Part shown: in pieces, positions 14,366 through 23,318 of the stretch | Layout of the letters: each line of letters begins with the position of its first letter | How positions within the stretch are numbered: the first letter of the stretch is position 1 | Source of the DNA: Leifsonia sp052114085 | GTDB lineage: Bacteria; Actinomycetota; Actinomycetes; Actinomycetales; Microbacteriaceae | NCBI RefSeq assembly: GCF_052114085.1 | Contig: NZ_JBFREB010000001.1 | Location: forward strand, 3,534,001-3,598,000 | Reading direction: 5' to 3' | DNA: 64,000 nucleotides | Made by a program: the position numbers and the translations under genes | Notes under the pieces: model-generated | Told to the model about the DNA's origin: nothing | Database searches by the model: none | Seen by the model: the letters and a program-made list of their open reading frames with translations, nothing else

Positions 14366-15406
14366 TCAGTGGGAGAGTCGCTCCACGATGGAGCCGAACA
14401 GTTCGGGCCGCCGGGCCGCCATCGGAACGATGCGCGGCCGGTACCGCGACCGCGCAGCCACGACCAGGGCCGACGTCAGCATGCGGAAGTCGCGCGTCGT
14501 CGTCCGCCAAGCCCGCTCGTACTGTTCGGTGTTCCCCGTGTGGACGGCTGCGACCGCCGCGCGGGCCTGCGCGAAGCCGACGCGCATCCCCTCGCCCGTG
14601 AGCGCGTCCACGTAACCGGAGGCGTCGCCCGCCAGCAGCACCCGACCTCGGGACCGCGAGCGCGCGCGCTGCAGCAGCGGACCGGCACCGCGAGGGTCGC
14701 TGACCGCAGGTACGCCGCGCAGACGGTCCGCCAGTTCGGGGATGCCGGCGATGACCTCATCGATGTCCAGCGGACGGGCCCCGAGCACCGCGACGCCGAC
14801 GGTGCGGTCGTCGACCGGGGTGACGTACGCCTCGGCGCCATCCGACCAGTGCACCTCCACGAGCGACGTCCAGGGCTCCACCCCGAAGTGCTTCCGCAGC
14901 CCGAACCGACGGCGCGTGCCCGGCTGGCCGCGTCCGTCGAGACCGACCATGCGGCGCACCGGCGAGTGGAGGCCGTCCGCCGCGATCACCCAGGGGGCGT
15001 CGACGGTCTGGCCGTCGCTCAGGGTCAGCGCAACGCCGTCCGCGCGCTGCGACACCGCTGTGACCTTCGCCTGGATGCGTTCGGCGCCGAGCTCGGCGGC
15101 GCGGTCCGCGAGCGCCTGATGCAGCACGGTCCGTCGCACTCCGCGGCCCGGCCGGTCGGCGAAACGGTGTTCGACGCGGGACGCCGCATCCACATAGGCG
15201 ATGCCGTCCAGCCGCCGGCCTGCCGGGTCCACCCCGATCCGGTGCAGAGCCGCCAGAGCCCCGGGCATCAGCCCCTCGCCGCACGCCTTGTCGATGGGGC
15301 CCGTGCGCGGCTCGACGAGCACCACGTCCATCCCGTCGATGCGCGCCTCGATTGCGCAGGCCAGGCCGATCGGGCCGCCGCCCACCACGACGACCTGCGG
15401 GCTCAT
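14366..15406 (-). CDS. FAD-dependent hydroxylase/reductase of the type III PKS operon (SrsC/AgqC-like)
   Basis: 346 residues; starts at an ATG overlapping the methyltransferase stop by four bases. The dinucleotide-binding motif is at the N-terminus (VVVVGGGPIGLACAIEARID), with the acidic end of strand 2 in VLVEP. The family's second motif follows, APWVIAADGLHSPVRRMVG (DG motif), and the FAD-ribityl motif RVLLAGDASGYVDALTGEGM (GD motif). This is a group A flavoprotein hydroxylase or geranylgeranyl-reductase-like fold. In Streptomyces, srsC/agqC encode flavin hydroxylases that oxidise the alkylresorcinol made by the neighbouring type III PKS to a quinone. The same gene order here supports that role. 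Cytosolic or membrane-peripheral; the exact reaction is inferred. Confidence 0.8.
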   Translation of the reverse strand: MSPQVVVVGGGPIGLACAIEARIDGMDVVLVEPRTGPIDKACGEGLMPGALAALHRIGVDPAGRRLDGIAYVDAASRVEHRFADRPGRGVRRTVLHQALADRAAELGAERIQAKVTAVSQRADGVALTLSDGQTVDAPWVIAADGLHSPVRRMVGLDGRGQPGTRRRFGLRKHFGVEPWTSLVEVHWSDGAEAYVTPVDDRTVGVAVLGARPLDIDEVIAGIPELADRLRGVPAVSDPRGAGPLLQRARSRSRGRVLLAGDASGYVDALTGEGMRVGFAQARAAVAAVHTGNTEQYERAWRTTTRDFRMLTSALVVAARSRYRPRIVPMAARRPELFGSIVERLSH

Positions 15407-15930
15407 GCGGGGGCCGGGGCCGAGAAGACGGTGGCGAGCGCCCGGTTCTCGCAGCGGATCCGGACCACGAGCAGCCAGGCGTTGAGCACGGTGAAGGCGA
15501 GCGCCGTCACCCAGGCCGTGTGCACGAGTGGGAGCGCGAAGCCCTCCACGACCACGGCGACGTAGTTGGGGTGGGTGAACCAGCGGTACGGGCCGCGGGT
15601 CACCAGTGGCAGGTCGCGCACCACGATGACCCGGGTGTTCCAACGGGGGCCGAGGGTCGCGATGCACCACCAGCGGAGCGCCTGGCTCGCCAGCACCAAC
15701 GCGAGCATCGGCCAGCCGAGCCAGGGGATGAACGGGCGCCCGGCGAACCACACCTCGGCTAGGCAGGCGAGCAGCAGCCCGGTGTGGAGGGCCACCATGG
15801 GCGGAAAATGCCCGCGACCGAACTCGACGCCGCCCCGAGCGAACGACCATTTCGCATTGCGGGTGGACACCACCAGCTCGGCGATGCGTTCCGCGCCGGT
15901 CGCGAGAACGAGGACGGTGTACCAGATCAT
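15403..15930 (-). CDS. Isoprenylcysteine carboxyl methyltransferase-family enzyme (SrsB/AgqB-like)
   Basis: 175 residues with four or five membrane helices. The ICMT-family catalytic region is intact: LRWWCIATLGPRWNTRVIV, then LVTRGPYRWFTHPNYVAVVV, with the conserved R-G-x-Y-R and H-P-x-Y, and a late Glu in RIRCENRALA. Length is usual for bacterial ICMT-like proteins. Bacteria lack prenylated CAAX proteins, and members next to type III polyketide synthases methylate phenolic lipids; SrsB of Streptomyces griseus is of this type. It lies 34 bp after the polyketide synthase and overlaps the flavoprotein gene by four bases, so the three are one operon. It should act on the membrane-embedded alkylresorcinol with SAM. 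Confidence 0.85.
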   Translation of the reverse strand: MIWYTVLVLATGAERIAELVVSTRNAKWSFARGGVEFGRGHFPPMVALHTGLLLACLAEVWFAGRPFIPWLGWPMLALVLASQALRWWCIATLGPRWNTRVIVVRDLPLVTRGPYRWFTHPNYVAVVVEGFALPLVHTAWVTALAFTVLNAWLLVVRIRCENRALATVFSAPAPA

Positions 15931-15964
15931 CAGCTGCCTAGGGTCTCGAGTCGGCTGGGTTTCA

Positions 15965-17086
15965 TTACGCCGGTTCGATTATGGCGGGTGCGGCCACGAT
16001 TGCGGGCGGCACCCGCTTCTCACCGTCCGCCCAGCGCAGCAGCACCAGCTCGCTCGTCACCCCCGGGCCGAGGGCGAACAGCAACCCGATGGTTCCGACC
16101 GGGTGCTCGTCGAGCTGCTCGGCGAGCACATGCAGCACGGCCGCGGACGACAGGTTTCCGACATTCGCGAGCGAGCGCCAGCTGGCATCCAGAGCCCCCT
16201 CGGGCAGGTCGAGCGCCTGCGCGAACGCCTCCAGCACCTTCGGTCCGCCGGGATGGGCCGCCCAGGCGCCCACATCCTCCACCGTGAGTCCGTGCGCCGC
16301 CAGGATTCCGCGGGCGTCCCCGGCGAAGTTCCGCTCGATGACCTCCGGCACGCCGGCGCTGAGGACGATACGGAAGCCCGTCCCGCCGATGTCCCAGCCG
16401 ATCACATCGGCGGTGTCGGGGTAGATGTGGCTGCGGGTGTCGATGACCTCCGGGCCTGCGATCCCCAGCTTCTCCGCGCGTGCCTCGCCGACCATGACGA
16501 CGGCCGCGGCGCCGTCGCCGAAGAGGCCGCTCGCGACGATGTTCGCCATCGAGTCGTCGCTGGCCTGCACGGTCAGCGAGCACAACTCCACCGAGAGCAG
16601 CACGGCCACTTCGTTGGGATGCCCGGCCAGGTAGTCGTTGACCCGGGCGATCCCCGCCGCCCCGGCGACGCATCCCAGTCCGAAGCTCGGCAGCCGCTTC
16701 ACGTCGGGACGCAGCCCGAGACGAGCGACCAGCTGGGCGTCGATGGAGGGTGCGGCGATGCCGGTCACGGAGGTGAAGAGCAGGAAGTCGACGTCGGCCG
16801 GTTCCAGCCCGGCCGACTGGAGTGCGGCGGTGAGGGCGCGTTCGGCGAGCGAGGTGCCCTCCGCAATGAAGTAGTCGTTCGACTCCTGGAACGACGCCAG
16901 CGAGCTGTACTGCTCCAGCGGCATCACCAGGCTGCGCGTCTGAACCCCCGAAGAGGCGTGGATGCGGCGCATCACCTTCTGTCGGGCGGGGTCGGATGTG
17001 ATCATCGCGAGCAGCGCGGCGGTGATCTCCCCCTGGCTGTAACTCCGGGCGGGAAGTACCGGCGCAACCGACACGATTCGACTCAC
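15965..17086 (-). CDS. Type III polyketide synthase (alkylresorcinol/alkylpyrone type)
   Basis: 373 residues of the chalcone synthase superfamily with the complete catalytic triad: Cys139 in SFGLGCVAGAAG, His278 in AWAAHPGGPKV and Asn311 in LANVGNLSSAA. The C-terminal FALGPGVTSELVLLRW loop (normally GFGPGLT) lines the active site. Such enzymes extend an acyl-CoA starter with malonyl or methylmalonyl units and cyclise the product without a carrier protein. Bacterial homologues near a methyltransferase and a flavin hydroxylase (SrsA, AgqA) make alkylresorcinols that become phenolic lipids or quinones replacing or supplementing membrane lipids. First gene of a three-gene operon. Starter length and ring type cannot be read from sequence. 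Confidence 0.92.
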   Translation of the reverse strand: MSRIVSVAPVLPARSYSQGEITAALLAMITSDPARQKVMRRIHASSGVQTRSLVMPLEQYSSLASFQESNDYFIAEGTSLAERALTAALQSAGLEPADVDFLLFTSVTGIAAPSIDAQLVARLGLRPDVKRLPSFGLGCVAGAAGIARVNDYLAGHPNEVAVLLSVELCSLTVQASDDSMANIVASGLFGDGAAAVVMVGEARAEKLGIAGPEVIDTRSHIYPDTADVIGWDIGGTGFRIVLSAGVPEVIERNFAGDARGILAAHGLTVEDVGAWAAHPGGPKVLEAFAQALDLPEGALDASWRSLANVGNLSSAAVLHVLAEQLDEHPVGTIGLLFALGPGVTSELVLLRWADGEKRVPPAIVAAPAIIEPA

Positions 17087-17280
17087 AAGCGAAACGTACC
17101 ACCGGCTTCGGCCGCCGACACCGCCGGTCGGCGGATACCCAGCGGGCGGCCGAGCCGCCGGCTGGCCCCTGAATAATTACAGGCATTTTATTAATGCTAG
17201 GCTCGCGCATCCTCCGGATGGAGGTGCCCGGCGGCCTAGCTCTCAAGGTGGGTCGCGACGCTACTGAACCAAGGATCACT

Positions 17281-17973
17281 ATGACAAGACCCTTCAACCG
17301 TCTCGCCGCATTCGTACTCACGGCCACATCTGCTGCCGTATTGCTGGGCCTCGCTAGCGCTGCCCCTGCGACGGCGGAAATCGAGACCTCGCGAACGGTC
17401 GCGCTGTTCACCCGAGTTGATGGCAAGCCTCTACAACTCGACGGCGATGACCTGACGTCACACGCTCTGGACCTGACTGCCCCCGTCGAAGAAGCGTCCG
17501 ACTCGGTGTCGATCGCGCCACGACTGATCGACTGGAACCAGTGGTTCGGGTGCTACTCGCTGAACACGGAGAACGATGTCTTCGCCGACTATATGTTTTG
17601 GTGGGACGGTTACGGACACGACGTGCGACTCAAGTGCGGCAACAGTTCGTGGGGATACAAGCACATCCGCGAGGACAAGGAAGGCGGGTGGCAATCGAAG
17701 CTCGACAGTGCGCGGGCCGCGGGATGGCAGGCTTCCGCCCTCGGTGTGGAGTCGTGGGATGACCTCATGTCCGGCGCAACCGGAGCAATCATTCTCTACC
17801 CCGACTACCTTCGCAAAGATGCGATCAACAACAAGTGGTGCGCAAACAACGAGTTCTACCTACAAGATGTGAAAACGGGCCGCGAACTGTATTCGTTCCG
17901 GGTGGAGGCAGCCTGGGCGTCTGACAGCGATCGACTGATCACGTCGTTCCCTACGAGTCGCACCTACTGCTGA
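17281..17973 (+). CDS. Secreted protein of unknown function, lower GC than its neighbours
   Basis: 230 residues from ATG 17281 with AAGGATC just upstream. A signal peptide (LAAFVLTATSAAVLLGLASA) is cut near APATAEIE. The mature protein has four cysteines (WFGCYS, RLKCGN, NKWCAN, RTYC at the end), many Trp and Tyr residues and several Asp/Asn-rich strands (NTENDVFADYMFWWDGYGHD, GYKHIREDKEGGWQSKLDSA). It looks like a compact extracellular beta-rich domain with two disulfides. I do not recognise the family. The coding sequence and the preceding 100 bp (with AT-rich ATTTTATTAATGC and a TAGGCT -10-like box at 17198-17203) are less GC-rich than the surroundings, which suggests acquisition. Alone on the strand; convergent with the next gene. 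Confidence 0.75.
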   Translation: MTRPFNRLAAFVLTATSAAVLLGLASAAPATAEIETSRTVALFTRVDGKPLQLDGDDLTSHALDLTAPVEEASDSVSIAPRLIDWNQWFGCYSLNTENDVFADYMFWWDGYGHDVRLKCGNSSWGYKHIREDKEGGWQSKLDSARAAGWQASALGVESWDDLMSGATGAIILYPDYLRKDAINNKWCANNEFYLQDVKTGRELYSFRVEAAWASDSDRLITSFPTSRTYC

Positions 17974-17993
17974 ACCGCGGCGGGGGTTCGTGA

Positions 17994-18413
17994 TCACGCA
18001 CTCCACGTCGCCCCCGCTGCGTCCCAACCTCCGCCACCGGGCACGATCTCCGCGAAGTCCCACGTCTCCTCTTCGAGCCGGACGGTGAGCTCTGTGCCAC
18101 GCGCCAACCAGCGGCGAGAGAAGTCCTCGTCCTGCGGCCCGTCGTAGCGGAAGTTCGCGTTCCAGTCCTCGAACCAGTCGCGAAGATCCGAGGCGAGCTG
18201 TTCGCTCAGCCCGAGTTCCGACGGCGTTGGCATCCCACCGCCCTCTTCCCACAAGGACCAGGCGTACGTGCCGTCCGGGTAAAGCCGAATTCGACGGAGA
18301 CGACCATCTCGCTCCATAGCCGCGCGCGCGATAGCCCGCTCTGCCGTCGCAAATGGCGGCACCAACAATTCCAACTGGGTCGCGGGGTCTACCACACGGT
18401 CCAGATCGTCCAT
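17994..18413 (-). CDS. Small soluble protein of unknown function
   Basis: 139 residues, acidic, without a signal peptide or membrane segment. A helix-rich N-terminus (LLVPPFATAERAIARAAMER) leads to strands with many aromatic residues (RLRRIRLYPDGTYAWSLWEE, SDLRDWFEDWNANFRYDG) and a Gly-rich end. The RLYPDGTYAWSLWEEGG strand-turn-strand resembles small immunity-type or effector-associated proteins, but there is no toxin next to it and I do not assign a role. No strong Shine-Dalgarno is visible before the ATG. It follows the mtl operon on the same strand with only five bases after mtlD's stop, so it is upstream-independent but could be read through from mtlD. Codon pattern is ordinary for the window. 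Confidence 0.6.
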   Translation of the reverse strand: MDDLDRVVDPATQLELLVPPFATAERAIARAAMERDGRLRRIRLYPDGTYAWSLWEEGGGMPTPSELGLSEQLASDLRDWFEDWNANFRYDGPQDEDFSRRWLARGTELTVRLEEETWDFAEIVPGGGGWDAAGATWSA

Positions 18414-18418
18414 GAGTC

Positions 18419-19603
18419 TCAGGATACGTGGCTAGCGTGCGCGTCGCGGCGGTCCCGCTGAGCCTCGGCGACCACGCGGATCAGGGGTTCGTGCAGCGGC
18501 TGATCCGCCTCCACGCCCATGACCTCCTCCACGATCGCAGCCGCTTCCGCTTCGTCCAGCAACCGCTGAAGCTCCACGCTCTGACTGTCTTCCGGCACGT
18601 CGAAGCGCAGCGCGGCTCCGACCGCGGCGATGAGGGCCGTCGGGACTCCACCGACGTACTCGGCGTAGTCCGACGCCGGACCGATGAAGCGGTCGTGGCG
18701 CCCCAGCTTCCGGATCGGCTCGCGGCCGACGCGGCTGACCTCGTCCACCAGGTGGGGGTTGGTGAACCGGCCGAGGATCTTGGCCCGGTACGCGGCCAGT
18801 TCCTCCTCGGGAAGCCCGTGCTTGGCGGAGAGCGCAGCGGACGTCTCGCGCAGCGCCCCCTCGGCGGCCTCGCGCACCGCAGGGATGGCGATCGCCTCGC
18901 TGATCGTGGTCGCACCGTGCAGGAAGCCCGTGTAGGCGACGGTCGCGTGCCCGGTGTTCACCGTGAACAGCTTGCGTTCGATGTACGGACCGAGCGAGTC
19001 GACGAAGTGGGCGCCAGGGATGCGCGGCTCGTCGCCCCCGAACACCGTCCGGTCCACCACCCACTCATAGAACGTCTCGACGGTGACGTCGACGCCGGCG
19101 TCCGCCGCCTGGGCAGGGACGATCCGGTCGACGGCCGTGTTGGCGAAGATGGCCCGGGCGCCCAGCTCCTCTCGCGTGTCGTCGTCCGGAAGCCCGTCCA
19201 TCAGCTCGGCAGCCAACAGGTCGGACGCGCCGATCGCGTTCTCGCACGCCATGACCGCCAACCGCGGGGCGTCCTCCGAGCGCGCCGCCAGGCCGCGGGC
19301 GATCACGGGGGCGACGAAGCGGAGGATGCGCGGGCCGACCGCGGTCGTGACGACATCTGCCGTCGCGATCTCGGCGACCAGCGCCTCCTCGTCCGTCGCA
19401 CTGTTGATGGCACGGAAGCCGGTGACCGTCTTCGTCTCCGACTCCTCGCCGACGAGGTGGACCTCGTACGAGTCGGCGGCGGCGAGAGCGTCGATCAGCT
19501 CGGCGTTGACGTCGGCGAACACGACCTCGTACCCGGCTTCGTGGAGCAGGAGCCCCACGAAGCCGCGGCCGATGTTGCCTGCGCCGAAGTGGACGGCCTT
19601 CAC
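18419..19603 (-). CDS. mtlD: Mannitol-1-phosphate 5-dehydrogenase
   Basis: 394 residues from a GTG start with GAGGAG upstream. The NAD-binding start MKAVHFGAGNIGRGFVGLLL is the diagnostic MtlD motif, with D31 at the end of strand 2 (VVFADVNAE). The catalytic region of polyol-type long-chain dehydrogenases is seen as ERKLFTVNTGHATVAYTGFL (lysine and asparagine-His motif), followed by FTNPHLVDEVSRVGREPIRK. Length equals the family norm (about 380-390). It oxidises mannitol-1-phosphate, delivered by the PTS, to fructose-6-phosphate for glycolysis. Last gene of the mannitol operon, 40 bp after mtlF. Cytosolic and probably monomeric. The tail SHVS is a few residues longer than usual. Confidence 0.95.
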   Translation of the reverse strand: MKAVHFGAGNIGRGFVGLLLHEAGYEVVFADVNAELIDALAAADSYEVHLVGEESETKTVTGFRAINSATDEEALVAEIATADVVTTAVGPRILRFVAPVIARGLAARSEDAPRLAVMACENAIGASDLLAAELMDGLPDDDTREELGARAIFANTAVDRIVPAQAADAGVDVTVETFYEWVVDRTVFGGDEPRIPGAHFVDSLGPYIERKLFTVNTGHATVAYTGFLHGATTISEAIAIPAVREAAEGALRETSAALSAKHGLPEEELAAYRAKILGRFTNPHLVDEVSRVGREPIRKLGRHDRFIGPASDYAEYVGGVPTALIAAVGAALRFDVPEDSQSVELQRLLDEAEAAAIVEEVMGVEADQPLHEPLIRVVAEAQRDRRDAHASHVS

Positions 19604-19643
19604 TGTGCTCTCCTCGTCAGCGTTCTCCTCATCCGGGCGATCC

Positions 19644-20081
19644 TCACTCGTTCACGTCGCCGAGGAGCGCGAACAGGGCGTCCGCATCCGGGGCGTCGAC
19701 CAGCTTCTGCACGTCGTCCTCCTCGGAGAAGAGGATGGCGATCTTCGACAGGATCTCGAGGTGCTCGTTGTTCTGCCCGGCGATGCCGACGACGAACCGC
19801 ACCTCCTCGCCGCCCCAGTCGAGCGGCGAGGAGTAGCGGATGAAGGAGAGTGCGGACCGCTTGATCTCGTCCTTGGACTCGTTGGTGCCGTGCGGGATGG
19901 CGAGCCCGTTCCCCATGAAGGTGGAGACGGTGTTCTCGCGGTCCTGCATCGAGTCGACGTACCCGGGTTCGACGGCGCCCGCGGCTACCAGCAGTGCACC
20001 GGCCTCCCGGATCGCGTCCTCCCGCGTGGTCGCGGAACCCGCGGCCACCACGTTCGCCCGGTCGAGAATCGTGTCGGTCAT
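19644..20081 (-). CDS. mtlF: PTS mannitol-specific enzyme IIA
   Basis: 145 residues. The phosphorylatable histidine is His64 in TFMGNGLAIPHGTNESKDEI, the EIIA-Mtl signature, and RFVVGIAGQNNEHLEILSKI with the second conserved histidine follows. It accepts phosphate from HPr and hands it to the IIB domain of MtlA. The start codon overlaps the mtlA stop by four bases (ATGA). MtlA in this organism has only IIC and IIB domains, so this separate IIA completes the transporter. Length and motif order match Gram-positive MtlF. Cytosolic. Confidence 0.95.
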   Translation of the reverse strand: MTDTILDRANVVAAGSATTREDAIREAGALLVAAGAVEPGYVDSMQDRENTVSTFMGNGLAIPHGTNESKDEIKRSALSFIRYSSPLDWGGEEVRFVVGIAGQNNEHLEILSKIAILFSEEDDVQKLVDAPDADALFALLGDVNE

Positions 20082-21595
20082 TTGGTGACGTCCTCCCTAG
20101 CGTTCTGGTTCTTGACGAGGTCGACGACCTCGTCGTACTTCGGGCTGTTCATGAAATTGTCGACGGAGACGTGGAGTGAGTCCGGCGACTGCCCCTTCGC
20201 CCGGTCGGTCAGCTGCTGCTGGGTGATGACCAGGTCGGCGGTGCCGTCGAGGTTGCTGATGGCCTGGTTGGTCACCGTCACCCCTTCGACTCCGGCCTTC
20301 TTCATCTTGTTGCGGAGCACCGAGGCGCCCATGGCGCTCGAGCCCATGCCAGCGTCGCACGCGAACACGATGTTGCGCACCAGCCGGTCGGTGGCGTCGC
20401 CCTGCGCGTCACCGGTGTCGTGCTCGCCCTCCTGGACGAGGCCCCCGAGCACCGATGACGACTTCCCCTTGTTGGCCTCGGTCTGCGCGACGGCAGCGGA
20501 CAGGTCGCCCGCGTTGCCGGCGAGGAGGTCACGCCTGCGGCTCGAGCGCAGCACGATCGCCGTGAAGCCGAACGAGACAGCAGCGGCGGAGATGATCGCC
20601 AGGGCGATGCCGAGCATGTTGTTCACCGGCGCCTGCGCGAAGATCGCGAACACGGATCCTGGTGCCGCCGGCGCCCGGAGTCCCGTCTGGAAGGCGACGT
20701 TCACCGCGACGCCGGTCATACCGCCGAGGATCGCACCGATGATCAGGATGGGCTTCATCAGCACGTACGGGAAGTAGATCTCGTGGATGCCCCCGAAGAA
20801 CTGGATGATGAACGCGCCAGGAGCTGCCGCACGCGCGGCGCCGAGGCCGAAGATCGCCCAGGCGAGCAGGATTCCGGCGCCGGGGCCGGGGTTCGTCTCG
20901 ATGAGGAACAGGATGGACTTGCCCGCCTGCTGCGATTCGAGCGTCCCGATCGGTGTGAACACGCCGTGGTTGATCGCGTTGTTGAGGAACAGCACCTTGC
21001 CCGGCTCGACCAGGATGCTGACCAGCGGCAGCAGGTGCACCGACACGAGCCAGTCCACGCCTGCCTCGAGGGCCTTGCTGAGTCCCTGGACCAGCGGGGC
21101 GATTCCGAAGAAGGCGCCGATCGCGAGGAGGAAGCCGAGGATGCCGGCCGAGAAGTTGTTGACGAGCATTTCGAAGCCCGCCTTGATCTTCCCCTCCCAG
21201 ATCCGGTCGACGAGCTTCATGAGGTAGCCGCCCAGCGGACCCATGATCATCGCACCGATGAACATCGGGATGTCGGTGCCGACGATCACGCCCATGGCTG
21301 CGATCGTTCCGACTACGCCGCCGCGGACGCCGTACACCAGACGACCGCCGGTGTTGGCGAGGAGGAGCGGGAGCAGGTACGTGATCATCGGGCCGACGAG
21401 GCTGGCGATGTCCTTGTTGGGGAACGGTCCCTGCGCGATGAAGAGCGCTGTGACGATGCCCCAGGCGATGAAGGCCGCGATGTTCGGCATCACCATGTTC
21501 GAGAGGAACGTACCGAATCGCTGCACGTGGACACGTGCTCCTACGGGCTTCTTGGGGGCCGACGCCGTCGTCGACGTCTGTGTCGCCGATGTCAT
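20078..21595 (-). CDS. mtlA: PTS mannitol-specific enzyme IICB
   Basis: 505 residues from the ATG at 21595, with ACGAGG upstream; a longer reading frame runs into ptsI and is not real. IIC domain, about residues 20-365: VHVQRFGTFLSNMVMPNIAA, then several membrane segments, the NNAINHGVFTPIGTLESQ substrate-site motif and the IHEIYFPYVLMKP segment that contains the conserved HEIYF. A linker follows, then IIB with the phospho-cysteine Cys413 in VFACDAGMGSSAMGAS. No IIA domain is attached (that is MtlF). It brings mannitol in as mannitol-1-phosphate. Start overlaps the ptsI stop by four bases, so EI, IICB, IIA and MtlD are translationally or transcriptionally linked. Confidence 0.95.
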   Translation of the reverse strand: MTSATQTSTTASAPKKPVGARVHVQRFGTFLSNMVMPNIAAFIAWGIVTALFIAQGPFPNKDIASLVGPMITYLLPLLLANTGGRLVYGVRGGVVGTIAAMGVIVGTDIPMFIGAMIMGPLGGYLMKLVDRIWEGKIKAGFEMLVNNFSAGILGFLLAIGAFFGIAPLVQGLSKALEAGVDWLVSVHLLPLVSILVEPGKVLFLNNAINHGVFTPIGTLESQQAGKSILFLIETNPGPGAGILLAWAIFGLGAARAAAPGAFIIQFFGGIHEIYFPYVLMKPILIIGAILGGMTGVAVNVAFQTGLRAPAAPGSVFAIFAQAPVNNMLGIALAIISAAAVSFGFTAIVLRSSRRRDLLAGNAGDLSAAVAQTEANKGKSSSVLGGLVQEGEHDTGDAQGDATDRLVRNIVFACDAGMGSSAMGASVLRNKMKKAGVEGVTVTNQAISNLDGTADLVITQQQLTDRAKGQSPDSLHVSVDNFMNSPKYDEVVDLVKNQNAREDVTK

Positions 21596-23316
21596 TGTGG
21601 TGCCTCGTTTCTGTTCTGGTGTGCGTGTGAGGTGAACCGTTCGGCGGCCGCGCGGACCGCCTCCCGGGCTTCGGCCGCGCCATCGGCGGCCAAGGCGGTC
21701 TCGGCCAGCGAACGTGCCTGGTCGAGGGTGTAACGCTTGAGGGAGAGCCGCACGTCGGCGAGCGCCGAAGGCGACATCGAGAGAGTGGTCGCCCCGAGCC
21801 CGACGAGCACCACGGCGAGCAGGGGGTCCGCCGCCGCCTCGCCGCAGATCCCGACCGGCTTGGCCGCAGCGGCACCCGCAGCGCCGACCTCGCCGATCAG
21901 GCGGAGGACGGCGGGATGCCACGGGTCCTGGAAGCCCGCGACCGAGCCGAGAAGGCGGTCGGCGGCAAGGGTGTACTGGGTGAGGTCGTTGGTGCCGATG
22001 GAGGCGAAGTCGGCCACCTGCAGCACGCGGTCGGCAAGCAGTGCGGCCGAGGGGACCTCGACCATGACGCCGACCGTTTTGAGCCCGTATTCGCGGCCCA
22101 GCTCGGTGAAGTACCGGGTCTCCTCGATCGTCGCGACCATCGGCGCCATGACCCACAGGTCGGCGTCGGTCTGCGCGTCCGCCTCGGCAAGCGCGGTCAG
22201 CTGCTCGCGCAGGATGTCCTCGTTGGCGCGCAGCGAGCGCAGGCCGCGCAGGCCGAGCGCCGGGTTGTCCTCGTGGGCGTCGTTCAGGAACTCGAGTGGC
22301 TTGTCCGCACCCGCGTCGAGCACGCGCACGACGACCTTCTTGCCGCCGCCGAAGGCGCTCAGGAGTTTCACGTACTGCTCGCGCTGCTGCTCCACGGTCG
22401 GTGCCAGGCGCTGGTCGAGGAAGAGGAACTCGGTGCGGAACAGACCGACACCCTCGGCGCCGGCCGCGAGCGCGCCCTCGGCGCCCTCTGCGGAGCCCAG
22501 GTTGGCGAGCAGCGGGATGGCCGTGCCGTCTGCGAGGGCGCCCGGCTCCACGCCCCCGGCGAGAGCGGCGGCGCGTTCGTCGATGCGGCGCTGCGCGTCC
22601 GCGCGCTGCTGCTCGGTCGGTGAGACGGTGACCGAGCCGGCCGCCGCATCCACGATGACCTCGTCGCCGTCCGCCAACCCGTCCGCGCCGGCTGCGCCAA
22701 CGATGGCGATGATCGACTTCTCGCGCGCCAGGATGGCGGTGTGCGACGTCGGGCCGCCCTCCTTGGTCACGAGGCCCAGCACCTTGGTCAGATCGAGCAG
22801 TGCCGTGTCGGCGGGCGCCAGGTCGTGGGCGACCAGCACGTACGGGCGGTCGGAGTGAGGAACGCCCGGAGCGGGCTTGCCCTCGAGGGCGGCCACGACG
22901 CGCTGTGAGACGTCGTCGAGATCGCCGGCCCGCTCGCCCATGTAGCCGCCGAGGTCCTTCAGCATGTCCCGGAAGACGGCGAATCCCTCGAAGACCGCAC
23001 GCTCAGCGGTCTTGCCGCCGTCGATACGCGAGGAGACATCGTCGGCGAGCGTCGAGTCCTCCGCCATCATCGACTGCGCCTCCAGCACGTCCGCCGCGGT
23101 GCCCTGGACCGAGGATGCGCGCTCGCGCAGGTCTGCGGCGACCGCGGCGACCGCCTCCTGGACACGCGCCTTCTCCTCGTCGGGCGTGCGGGTGCTGGCG
23201 GTGTCCGCCGGCTCGGGGAGGGGAGCCGACATGCGCAGGACCTGACCGATGGCCACACCCTGGCCGATGCCTGCGCCGGCGAGCGTGGTGCCGGCCGTAT
23301 TGAGTTCGGTGGCCAT
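21592..23316 (-). CDS. ptsI: Phosphoenolpyruvate-protein phosphotransferase (PTS enzyme I)
   Basis: 574 residues. The phospho-histidine His192 is in GLVTKEGGPTSHTAILAR, close to the usual position 189. The PEP-binding barrel shows GVGLFRTEFLFLDQRLAPT, KVVVRVLDAGADKPLEFLN, GVMVEVPSAALLADRVLQVA and DFASIGTNDLTQYTLAADR, and the catalytic cysteine is in KPVGICGEAAADPLL. It takes phosphate from PEP and passes it to HPr. It is unusual to find EI in the middle of a mannitol operon rather than as a separate pts locus. The four-base overlap with mtlA and the two-base gap from ptsH show it is part of the same unit. Possibly the only general PTS genes of this organism; that needs the whole genome. Confidence 0.95.
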   Translation of the reverse strand: MATELNTAGTTLAGAGIGQGVAIGQVLRMSAPLPEPADTASTRTPDEEKARVQEAVAAVAADLRERASSVQGTAADVLEAQSMMAEDSTLADDVSSRIDGGKTAERAVFEGFAVFRDMLKDLGGYMGERAGDLDDVSQRVVAALEGKPAPGVPHSDRPYVLVAHDLAPADTALLDLTKVLGLVTKEGGPTSHTAILAREKSIIAIVGAAGADGLADGDEVIVDAAAGSVTVSPTEQQRADAQRRIDERAAALAGGVEPGALADGTAIPLLANLGSAEGAEGALAAGAEGVGLFRTEFLFLDQRLAPTVEQQREQYVKLLSAFGGGKKVVVRVLDAGADKPLEFLNDAHEDNPALGLRGLRSLRANEDILREQLTALAEADAQTDADLWVMAPMVATIEETRYFTELGREYGLKTVGVMVEVPSAALLADRVLQVADFASIGTNDLTQYTLAADRLLGSVAGFQDPWHPAVLRLIGEVGAAGAAAAKPVGICGEAAADPLLAVVLVGLGATTLSMSPSALADVRLSLKRYTLDQARSLAETALAADGAAEAREAVRAAAERFTSHAHQNRNEAPQ

Positions 23317-23318
23317 GA

